Shown: positions 8,037-14,226 of the stretch, one piece after another
Layout of the letters: each line of letters opens with the position of its first letter
Position numbering within the stretch: position 1 is the stretch's first letter
Source of the DNA: an uncultured Chloroflexota bacterium
Lineage (GTDB): Bacteria; Chloroflexota; Dehalococcoidia; UBA3495
DNA length: 26,386 nucleotides
Assembly (NCBI GenBank): GCA_913052545.1
Contig: CAJXEF010000008.1
Coordinates: 1 to 26,386, forward strand
Direction: 5' to 3'
Program-made: the position numbers and the translations under genes
Notes under the pieces: model-generated
What the model was told of the DNA's origin: nothing
The model's database searches: none
Seen by the model: only the letters and a program-made list of their open reading frames with translations

Positions 8037-9728
8037 CTAGGAACGGGAGAAAAACCGCATGACCTTTCCTAGATTAGTATTTGAATCTTCGTGTTCTTGT
8101 TCGAAGGAGTTTTCCATCTCCGGATTATCCTGTTCAAATTTGTTAGTATCCGTTAATGAGTTATCTGGGAGCTCTTCGCTAGTATTGTCGGATATTGCAT
8201 GAGTGTCTTCTGGGGATGAAGGCGGGAATCTATCTAATACTTTTACCACTAAGGGATGGTTGCGGTCTAAATTGAAGGTTCTACGACGTCGATTCCTTCC
8301 AGTCTCGTCATCTCGCGCTGAGTGCCACCCTTGAAGGAAGACTCCTCCCTCGTTTAGGCTCCGTATCAGCTTGGTGATGTACAATCGAGAATGGGTTTGT
8401 CCCCAACGATGCCCTATCTCCGCATTCTCTGCTTCTATACCGTTGTTCAGGGCGGCTGTGATTTCTCCAACCAAGAAGTTGAAAGCGACATGGCTGATGC
8501 CTTCTCTGTGTTCCAGAGTATCGGCCATTACTATTAAATCCGATACCCTTTGCCCATCGAGTCCGTCTTCTGGACCTTCTGGCAGGTTGATGGTTTTTAA
8601 TTCGTCAGATAAGACCGATGAGATATCTTCGGGCTCTACGAAGTTAGGACGTTCCGGTGGTGGAGCGTTAAATGATCTAACTGGGCTGCGACGAGCCGGT
8701 CTAGAGGTTGCTCTCGGTCGTGATGGTTGACGGTCTTCAGAAATAGCGAGAGTGGGAGAATTTGTTGATATTTCAGGTGGTTGAGGTGTATCAGCTACAG
8801 GTGTATCAGCTACAGGTGTATCAGCTACAGGTGTATCAGCTACAGGTGTTTGAACGTCTGATCCAGGCTCTTGAGGGTCCGGCTCGTTAGCCATTAGAAT
8901 CCAGTCAACCAACCCAACGGTAACCAGTTTGATATTGCCTTCCTGTGCTACCCTTTGCATGAGCTTTTTGAATCCGGAATATCCCATTTTCTTTTCGTCA
9001 AACCCTGGCAACCTTCGCATTACTCTTTGTTTCAAAGAAGTCAGTAGAGGTGTGCGTCCTGCCTGACGTTCCGACCGGACTATTTCTTCGATAATACCAA
9101 TTACTTCTGATAGTTGTTGGCTTCCGTTAGTCGAAGACCTTTGTTGGGTCCGCCCATTGTTAGCAGCTTCTGCAGTGGCTACAGGATCGACGTCGGTGTC
9201 ATAGAGTATTAGTCCATCTACTTGATCTGCTAATCTTCGAGATGTGCTCCAGGAGACACCGATTATGATTACTCGTTTCCCCATAGTCCGTAATGTGTTT
9301 ATAACGTGGATGAAATCGGAGTCACCTGAAACTAAGACATAGGTGCCGATATTGGAGTAGGCATGAGCGCATTCAATACAATCGGCGGTCATTTTTACGT
9401 CGACGCTATTTTTAACACGGGCTGTACGATAAGAATCCGACGGAGCTCCAACCGGCGGTAAACGTGTCGGCACATATACCGGTTCTATGCCAGCGGCGTA
9501 CAACGCAGGAGGGTCATTAGTGAATTGACTTGCGCCTCGTAGCTCTGGTGCCCTGGTTACCCAGTCCGCATATGCCTTGGCCACAACTACCCTACCGTGG
9601 TTGCCAACTTCTTCTTTAAGGGCGGTGACATTTGGGCTTCGGTGGCCAGAGGCTAGGCTAATTTTGAAGTTTTCCCAGTCGATAAAGAGGGCGACATCGC
9701 CACCCTGTTCTGAGGATATTCCATTCAT
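8037..9728 (-). CDS. NYN (LabA/DUF88-type) nuclease-like protein with OST-HTH/LOTUS domain
   Basis: The 563-residue protein has four parts. Residues 11-180 are a NYN/PIN-like domain with LFIDWENFK (Asp17, Asn20), SVDVKMTADC (Asp110) and VLVSGDSDFIHVI (Asp136, Asp138), the acidic set used for metal-dependent RNA cleavage in this fold. Residues about 205-280 are an OST-HTH/LOTUS-type winged helix (LLTSLKQRVMRRLPGF, then YSGFKKLMQRV), known to bind RNA, often G-quadruplex RNA. A low-complexity Pro/Thr/Arg linker follows with four VADTP repeats at about 294-315. Residues about 375-505 form another folded region, possibly a second winged helix (HRWGQTHSRLYITKLIRSLN), followed by a strongly acidic tail. 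The likely role is RNA processing or decay in the cytoplasm. The target is unknown. The start ATG has no obvious ribosome binding site. The gene is convergent with the hydrolase and divergent from the 9957 gene. Confidence 0.85.
   Translation of the reverse strand: MNGISSEQGGDVALFIDWENFKISLASGHRSPNVTALKEEVGNHGRVVVAKAYADWVTRAPELRGASQFTNDPPALYAAGIEPVYVPTRLPPVGAPSDSYRTARVKNSVDVKMTADCIECAHAYSNIGTYVLVSGDSDFIHVINTLRTMGKRVIIIGVSWSTSRRLADQVDGLILYDTDVDPVATAEAANNGRTQQRSSTNGSQQLSEVIGIIEEIVRSERQAGRTPLLTSLKQRVMRRLPGFDEKKMGYSGFKKLMQRVAQEGNIKLVTVGLVDWILMANEPDPQEPGSDVQTPVADTPVADTPVADTPVADTPQPPEISTNSPTLAISEDRQPSRPRATSRPARRSPVRSFNAPPPERPNFVEPEDISSVLSDELKTINLPEGPEDGLDGQRVSDLIVMADTLEHREGISHVAFNFLVGEITAALNNGIEAENAEIGHRWGQTHSRLYITKLIRSLNEGGVFLQGWHSARDDETGRNRRRRTFNLDRNHPLVVKVLDRFPPSSPEDTHAISDNTSEELPDNSLTDTNKFEQDNPEMENSFEQEHEDSNTNLGKVMRFFSRS
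8785..8849 (-). repeat. 15-bp tandem repeat (minisatellite), 4.3 copies
   Basis: The 15-base unit GGTGTATCAGCTACA (plus strand) is repeated four times without a mismatch (8785-8799, 8800-8814, 8815-8829, 8830-8844), followed by a partial GGTGT. It lies in frame in the linker of the NYN-LOTUS protein and encodes VADTP repeats. Identical copies at DNA level point to recent slippage expansion, and copy number changes would alter linker length by five residues without shifting the frame. Confidence 0.97.
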
Positions 9729-9892
9729 GTTAAGTAAACCCGATCCCGCTTTGGGAATATGTTGTCAGTGTAAGGCCCACCTTATCGCGAGTCAAGGAGA
9801 TTATAAACATATAGTGTTGAATATTAATGGCTCACACATTTTTCAGATGACGTTCTACAATCAGAGAATAGAGTATTTTATTAACAATATGG

Positions 9893-9920
9893 TTTTCAGT
9901 GAACAGAATCGTGCTAAAAT
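9893..9920 (+). promoter_or_regulatory. Possible extended -10 promoter for the 9957 gene
   Basis: TGCTAAAAT ends at 9920, giving a TAAAAT -10 with the extended TGN element. A weak -35, TTTTCA at 9893-9898, lies 16 bases upstream. The start codon is about 30 bases past the expected transcription start. The rest of the 228-base gap (9729-9892) shows no further recognisable element. Confidence 0.4.
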
Positions 9921-9956
9921 ACGCGTCTATCATCCGTTCAATTTGTTTATAGTGCT

Positions 9957-10514
9957 TTGAATTTATTACTAATTGGAAAGAATTATACCGCGGTCTCCAT
10001 AACAGCAATTTTGGTATTGCTAATGTGCTTGTCTACAGATATTGCAATAGTGGAATCTAATGGTCGTGCCACGCTTGTATTTTCTCAAGAGAAAGGACCG
10101 TACAATATTGATGTTAGTATAATTCCGGGGCGGGCTGTAGTACCTAATACTCATGTTAGCGTTTTAATCCGCTCAAAGGCAGATGATTCGATTGTAACAG
10201 ATGCCAAAGTTTCGATATGGGCAGTAGGGCCAGTCGGGTCAACTGATCTTGGTCCTCTGCTGGCGGAGAATCGTTTTGCTCCGCAATTTTACGAGACAGA
10301 CCTGAAATTCGATTTGGTTGGAGAATGGCAAATAAATGTGTCAGTTGATTCGATTTTGGGTACGGACTCGATTGGACTGATTTTAGAGGTTGAAGAACGT
10401 AAGAACAATATCAACTGGATTATGATATCTGCGATAGTAGTAGCAATCTTTGCGTTGGGATTGTTTACTTGGGATAGAGTATCAGGACGTGATAAGAAAA
10501 AGGTTAACGGCTAG
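9957..10514 (+). CDS. Membrane-anchored extracytoplasmic beta-domain protein, YtkA/FixH-like
   Basis: The 185-residue product has an N-terminal signal or anchor segment (about 12-33, AVSITAILVLLMCL). An extracytoplasmic domain of about 115 residues is rich in beta strands (GPYNIDVSIIPGRAVVPNT, VSVLIRSKADDSIVTDAKVS, WQINVSVDSILGTDSIGL). A C-terminal membrane helix follows at about 153-172, with a short basic tail (RDKKKVNG). The strand order and the opening 'agpY.i.v...p' resemble the YtkA/FixH-like domains found near copper proteins and terminal oxidases, but the similarity is by eye. There are no histidine clusters and only one Cys, in the leader, so the domain itself shows no metal site. 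The start is TTG at 9957; an in-frame stop at 9915 leaves no ATG upstream. It is followed by the HGFGER membrane protein, with which it probably works. Confidence 0.6.
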   Translation: MNLLLIGKNYTAVSITAILVLLMCLSTDIAIVESNGRATLVFSQEKGPYNIDVSIIPGRAVVPNTHVSVLIRSKADDSIVTDAKVSIWAVGPVGSTDLGPLLAENRFAPQFYETDLKFDLVGEWQINVSVDSILGTDSIGLILEVEERKNNINWIMISAIVVAIFALGLFTWDRVSGRDKKKVNG

Positions 10515-10612
10515 ACAATATTCTAATCCAATGATTATCGGTTTCAGAAGTCGTTGTTTAGGTCCTGGTGATTTAAAGATAAATAAAATAGATTCGGGAT
10601 ATCAATTTCAAT

Positions 10613-10634
10613 ATAATCCGAGACGGATTATTTT
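10613..10634 (+). terminator. Hairpin with short T-run, possible terminator
   Basis: Perfect 8-base arms (ATAATCCG at 10613-10620 and CGGATTAT at 10624-10631) close an AGA loop and run into TTTT. It lies about 100 bases after the 9957 gene and about 55 bases before the next ribosome binding site. The stem has only three G-C pairs and the T-run is short, so it could be a weak terminator or attenuator within a shared operon, or an operator. Confidence 0.45.
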
Positions 10635-10658
10635 CACCATAAGTTATTGGTAACTCAT

Positions 10659-10678
10659 CCTGTAAATACCTGTAAATA
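10659..10678 (+). repeat. Perfect 10-bp direct tandem repeat upstream of the 10698 gene
   Basis: CCTGTAAATA occurs twice in immediate succession (10659-10668 and 10669-10678), one helical turn apart. It ends seven bases before the AGGAGG ribosome binding site. The spacing suits cooperative binding of a regulator on one face of the DNA, but a chance duplication is possible. Confidence 0.5.
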
Positions 10679-10685
10679 ATGGTAT

Positions 10686-10691
10686 AGGAGG
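10686..10691 (+). promoter_or_regulatory. Ribosome binding site AGGAGG that decides the start of the next gene
   Basis: A perfect AGGAGG is followed six bases later by ATT (10698) and twelve bases later by CTG (10704), both in frame with the HGFGER protein. No ATG, GTG or TTG lies at usable distance: the first is the GTG at 10749, 57 bases downstream. The site therefore argues for initiation at a non-canonical codon. Confidence 0.6.
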
Positions 10692-10697
10692 CTGTCT

Positions 10698-12251
10698 ATT
10701 TCTCTGAAATCGATCGTCACTGCAGTTGTAGCTGTTTCCTTACTATTCGTGTTAATGGGCAACTTTGTTCATGCTCATGGTTTTGGAGAACGGTACGAAC
10801 TACCGTTGCCGCTACCATTGTTTATCGTTGGAGGTGCAGCAACCGTCGTTTTATCTTTCGTATTAATGGGCTTTTTAATTAGAGAAAACTCCCGTATATT
10901 CACTTATCCACGTTTTAACCTTTTGTTAGTACCTCCGATCCGTATTCTTTTCAGCTCCGCATGTTTGGGAACCCTTAAAATAGCATCCGTATTAATCTTT
11001 ATTTTGATTATATTAACTGGCTTATTCGGGAACCAAAGGCCGGTAGATAATTTAACGCCTACTTTTGTTTGGGTCATATGGTGGGTTGGACTGGGCTTTA
11101 TTGTGTCATTCCTGGGAAATGTATGGTCGTTCTTAAATCCGTGGAAAATAATTTTTAGTTGGTGGGAATCGTCATATAAGTTATTTTCAAATACCGATAA
11201 ATATCCCTCGCCTGTCAGGTATCCGAAGCAATTCGGGATATGGCCAGCAGTTGTTCTCTTTTTAGGATTTGCTTGGATGGAAAGTGCTTTCGTAGATAGT
11301 GTAGTTCCTCGGATTTTGGCCAACTTTATAATAGCCTACTCATTAATTACCTGGACAGGTATGGTTATTTTCGGGAAACACCAATGGTTACGGCACGGGG
11401 AGATATTCAATATAGTTTTTGGATTTATGGCAAAACTGTCAATTACGGAGGTTAGAGTTTTAGATTTTCGGGTATGCCGCGATCATTGCAGCGGAAATTG
11501 CAAAACTAAAAATAACGAGTGTATAGATTGCTACGAATGTTTTGAATATAGTGAAGTTAGAGAATTTAATTTAAGGCCACCAGTGGTCGGGGTTACCATC
11601 ACCTATTGCACTATCCCTGGTGCGGTCGCGATGGTGATGTTGTTACTTGCTACGGTTTCTTTTGATGGTTTTAGCGCAACACCGGAATGGGTTGGGATTC
11701 AAACTTATTTCATTATAAATTTCCCTGGCTTAACCTATCAGTTCCTGAATGGAGCTTTAATTGCAAACAGTATAGGACTGATAATAGCACCCCTTTTATT
11801 TGCGGGCATTTTCAGTCTATTCCTGAAACTTATGTATCGTTCTGTGGGTTCGCGAGGTCCAAATGTGTCGGGTTTAATGGCGGCTTTCGTACTCAGTCTG
11901 CTGCCGATATCAATCGCGTACAATTATGCGCATTTTATAAGCTTGTTAATGGTTCAAGGACAACAAGTGATACCTTTGATATCTGATCCATTTGGAGTTG
12001 ACTGGGACTTATTTGGCACTGCGACTTACCAGGTAAATTCTGGAATAATCAGGTCTCAAATGCTTTGGATATTCGTGATATTGGTCATAATAACAGGGCA
12101 CATAGCAGCTGTATATCTCTCCCATATTAAAGCTTTGGAATTATATCGTAAATCCAATATAGCCTTAAAAAGTCAGTTCCCCATGTTGGTGTTAATGGTA
12201 TTCTATACAATGGTGAGTCTCTGGATAGTTTCCAGGCCGATAACGGAGTAG
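10698..12251 (+). CDS. Polytopic HGFGER-type membrane protein with six-Cys cluster
   Basis: This is a protein of about 517 residues with roughly 12 membrane segments, belonging to a family I recall as uncharacterised; some database entries carry the label 'fenitrothion hydrolase', which nothing here supports. I start it at ATT 10698 because AGGAGG lies six bases upstream and the added residues (SLKSIVTAVVAVSLLFVLMG) form a signal peptide. CTG 10704 is equally possible. The conservative start, GTG 10749, gives 500 residues and removes most of the signal. Cleavage after FVHA would leave mature HGFGERYELPLPLP. A cysteine cluster, C-x3-C-x3-C-x6-C-x2-C-x2-C, sits in a loop near residues 260-281. 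The late segments include NYAHFISLLMVQGQQVIPLISDPFG. A metal or redox function beside the YtkA-like protein is inference; transport is also possible. Confidence 0.7.
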   Translation: MSLKSIVTAVVAVSLLFVLMGNFVHAHGFGERYELPLPLPLFIVGGAATVVLSFVLMGFLIRENSRIFTYPRFNLLLVPPIRILFSSACLGTLKIASVLIFILIILTGLFGNQRPVDNLTPTFVWVIWWVGLGFIVSFLGNVWSFLNPWKIIFSWWESSYKLFSNTDKYPSPVRYPKQFGIWPAVVLFLGFAWMESAFVDSVVPRILANFIIAYSLITWTGMVIFGKHQWLRHGEIFNIVFGFMAKLSITEVRVLDFRVCRDHCSGNCKTKNNECIDCYECFEYSEVREFNLRPPVVGVTITYCTIPGAVAMVMLLLATVSFDGFSATPEWVGIQTYFIINFPGLTYQFLNGALIANSIGLIIAPLLFAGIFSLFLKLMYRSVGSRGPNVSGLMAAFVLSLLPISIAYNYAHFISLLMVQGQQVIPLISDPFGVDWDLFGTATYQVNSGIIRSQMLWIFVILVIITGHIAAVYLSHIKALELYRKSNIALKSQFPMLVLMVFYTMVSLWIVSRPITE

Positions 12252-12255
12252 GATC

Positions 12256-12336
12256 ATATCGATTCAATCATTCCAGATCGTCTTCATAACCCTAGTGGCT
12301 ATTTTGCTTCGGTTCGAGTTGAGTGGTGATAAATAG
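12256..12336 (+). CDS. Possible 26-aa single-helix membrane peptide with ATA start
   Basis: GGAG at 12245-12248, overlapping the end of the preceding gene, is followed seven bases later by ATA. This opens a 26-codon frame reading (M)SIQSFQIVFITLVAILLRF and ending ELSGDK. The product would be one clean hydrophobic helix with a charged end, like known small membrane subunits. No ATG, GTG or TTG start is available near the beginning, so the claim depends on non-canonical initiation. It lies between the HGFGER gene and the SDR gene. It could easily be chance. Confidence 0.2.
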   Translation: MSIQSFQIVFITLVAILLRFELSGDK

Positions 12337-12358
12337 AATAGGTTTGAGAGGTTAGGTT

Positions 12359-13180
12359 ATGCCTAATGACAATGGTAGGTTGTCTGGGAAGGTTGCTATC
12401 GTAACTGGTGCCGGTTCCAGTGGCCCGGGAGTTGGTAATGGAAAAGCAGCAGCAATTCTTTTCGCAAGGGAGGGAGCGAAGGTTTTATTAGTGGATCAAG
12501 TTTTATCACGGGCCGAAGAAACATTGGAGCTTATCCTTAAAGAATCCGGAGAAGCGGCCGCTTTTGAGGCAAATGTGATAAAAGAAGATGATTGTCGAGA
12601 TATGGTAGAACATGCCATTAGTCGGTTCGGGCGTTTAGATATCCTTGATAATAATGTTGGCATATCCAGACGGGGCACGGTTGTAGAGGTTAAAGAAGAA
12701 GATTGGGATTTCGTTATGGCGGTCAACGTCAAGAGTATAGTTCTGAGTAGTAAATATGCCATCCCAAGGATGATAGAAACCGGTGGTGGTTCAATCATTA
12801 ACATCTCTTCCATAGCTGGATTGCGTGCTCATAGTAGCACGCCATACACTGCTTCGAAAGCAGCGGTGATTGGCTTGACCATGTCGATGGCTGCTGACCA
12901 TGGCCCTGATGGCGTCAGGGTGAATTGTATAGCTCCCGGATTGATTTATTCTCCAATGGTAGCGTCTCGAATGGATGATGACTTAAGAGAAATAAGAAAA
13001 TCTGCTTCTCCATTAAGATCTGAAGGCGATTCTTGGGACATTGGCTATGCAGCGTTGTATTTAGCCAGTGATGAATCAAGATGGGTTAATGGTATTACAA
13101 TGCCAGTGGATGCTGGATTAACTTCGATTAGCCCAGTGACCTATCAAACGTTGGCGCAGCAGCAATATAACCAATCCTAA
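12359..13180 (+). CDS. SDR-family NAD(P)-dependent oxidoreductase
   Basis: This is a 273-residue classical short-chain dehydrogenase/reductase with a Rossmann fold. Visible residues are the cofactor loop VTGAGSSGPGVG (16-27), Asp46 at the end of strand 2 in LLVDQ (an acidic residue here usually favours NAD over NADP), NNVG at 98-101 in place of the usual NNAG, and the catalytic set Ser150, Tyr163 and Lys167 in YTASK. CIAPGLIYSPM and the C-terminal SRWVNGITMPVDAG are the usual late motifs. The start is well supported by GAGAGG seven bases upstream of the ATG. The substrate is unknown. It is convergent with the FKBP gene. Expanded SDR sets are common in SAR202-type genomes, where they are linked to oxidation of recalcitrant organic matter; that link is general knowledge, not shown here. 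Confidence 0.93.
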   Translation: MPNDNGRLSGKVAIVTGAGSSGPGVGNGKAAAILFAREGAKVLLVDQVLSRAEETLELILKESGEAAAFEANVIKEDDCRDMVEHAISRFGRLDILDNNVGISRRGTVVEVKEEDWDFVMAVNVKSIVLSSKYAIPRMIETGGGSIINISSIAGLRAHSSTPYTASKAAVIGLTMSMAADHGPDGVRVNCIAPGLIYSPMVASRMDDDLREIRKSASPLRSEGDSWDIGYAALYLASDESRWVNGITMPVDAGLTSISPVTYQTLAQQQYNQS

Positions 13181-13188
13181 AGATCAGG

Positions 13189-13629
13189 TCATCCAATTTC
13201 AAATAGTTGGACATCAAATACTAGATCTTTTCCGGCTAAAGGGTGGTTAGAATCTAATGTCACTTTGTTTTCGATTATTTCTACTACGGTAAAAGCGACT
13301 TGGCCTCCAGTAGGAGAATTGCCTTGAACCATACCACCAACCTCCAATGGCATGCCGGATGGCAATTGGTTTCTTTCAATTTCGATCAATCCTTCCGGGT
13401 GATGTTCTCCGTAGGCATCTAAACATTTTATATGGATAGTTTTTGATTCGCCTTCTTTCATGCCAATAATAGCTTGCTCAAACCCTGGGATCATTTGGTT
13501 GTTGCCTATGGTGAATTCGATTGGTTCACCGATCCCGAACTCATCTCGCGAAGCGTCAAATTGGCTGCCGTCTTCTAATGTGCCAATGTAATGTACCCGT
13601 ACTTTGTCCCCATCCTGAGCTTGTTTCAT
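13189..13629 (-). CDS. FKBP-type peptidyl-prolyl cis-trans isomerase, SlyD-like
   Basis: The 146-residue protein has the SlyD layout. An FKBP core begins GDKVRVHYIGTLEDGSQFD, includes PIEFTIGNNQMIPGFEQAI and GMKEGESKTI, and is closed by the C-terminal strand VFDVQLFEIG. An inserted chaperone 'IF' domain lies at about residues 70-120 (AYGEHHPEGLIEI to VVEII). NHPLAGKDLVF is the typical return to the core. It lacks the His/Cys-rich metal-binding tail of Escherichia coli SlyD. The enzyme speeds prolyl isomerisation and aids folding, probably in the cytoplasm since no signal peptide is present. It is divergent from the Rieske gene across a 163-base gap. Confidence 0.95.
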   Translation of the reverse strand: MKQAQDGDKVRVHYIGTLEDGSQFDASRDEFGIGEPIEFTIGNNQMIPGFEQAIIGMKEGESKTIHIKCLDAYGEHHPEGLIEIERNQLPSGMPLEVGGMVQGNSPTGGQVAFTVVEIIENKVTLDSNHPLAGKDLVFDVQLFEIG

Positions 13630-13792
13630 AACCTCAGTGCCCCTTAATTAGTCAATTGATTAAATTATCCCATAAAATTTAGGAAAGGATGTCTACTTGG
13701 CAGGATATCCCGTTGAGGAGGCTTCCTATATAATTCTTATAATAGTATGTGCATTAATCGGTTTCGTACTTCAATATACAGGAGGCAATCAG

Positions 13793-14122
13793 TTGGCTGA
13801 AGAAGGATTCGTGCGGGTTGGAAACTTAGATAATCTTTCCGACGGGGATATGATGCAAGTCAAAATCGGAAAACAAGATGTTCTAATTGCGAACTTAAAT
13901 GGCAAAATTCACGCTAGTTCAGATGTTTGCCCGCATCAATTTTATCAACTATCGACTGGAGATCTAGATGGAGATGTAGTTCGGTGCTCGCTTCATGGAG
14001 CAGAGTTTGATCTGAAGACTGGTGAACAGTTGCCAGGCAAATATAATCAATTTGGGTCTCTACCAGTTTATGAGGTGAGAGTAACTGGTTCAGAAATTTG
14101 GGTTAAGAATCCGGCGGTCTGA
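13793..14122 (+). CDS. Rieske [2Fe-2S] ferredoxin, NirD/BphF-like
   Basis: This is a small Rieske protein of 109 residues carrying both cluster-ligand pairs: Cys46-Pro-His48 and Cys65-Ser-Leu-His68, with 16 residues between. It probably passes electrons to an oxygenase or reductase in the cytoplasm. I chose TTG 13793 because AGGAGG (13780-13785) lies seven bases before it and the product then starts MAEEGFVRVGNL, like soluble Rieske ferredoxins. The same frame stays open upstream to TTG 13697, which also has a purine-rich site (AGGAAAGGA, 13681-13689) and would add 32 residues with a hydrophobic segment (YIILIIVCALIGFVLQY). A membrane-anchored longer form is therefore possible. No oxygenase gene is adjacent; the next gene is the CoA-transferase. 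Its redox partner is unknown. Confidence 0.88.
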   Translation: MAEEGFVRVGNLDNLSDGDMMQVKIGKQDVLIANLNGKIHASSDVCPHQFYQLSTGDLDGDVVRCSLHGAEFDLKTGEQLPGKYNQFGSLPVYEVRVTGSEIWVKNPAV

Positions 14123-14226
14123 CTATGAGCTCGGTAGCACGGAATTAAAATATATACATTGGATACCTTATAAATTTAGTTGACGTTTTGAGTGAAAAAT
14201 TTGGTACGTTTTGGAGAGAACCAATC

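Noticed and set aside
9800..9820. TATAAT on the minus strand as promoter for the NYN gene
   Set aside because: No -35 element lies at acceptable spacing (the nearest TCAACA is only nine bases away).
9577..9960. Plus-strand ORF of 127 codons across the start of the NYN gene
   Set aside because: Its first half is antisense to the NYN domain and the rest is an open AT-rich gap with no recognisable protein features.
10450..10653. Plus-strand ORF of 67 codons overlapping the end of the 9957 gene
   Set aside because: It overlaps another gene out of frame, has no binding site and runs through the hairpin at 10613-10634.
14188..14226. Thirteen-residue N-terminal extension of the CoA-transferase from TTG 14188
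   Set aside because: ATG 14227 has GGAGAG at eight bases and gives the standard family N-terminus.
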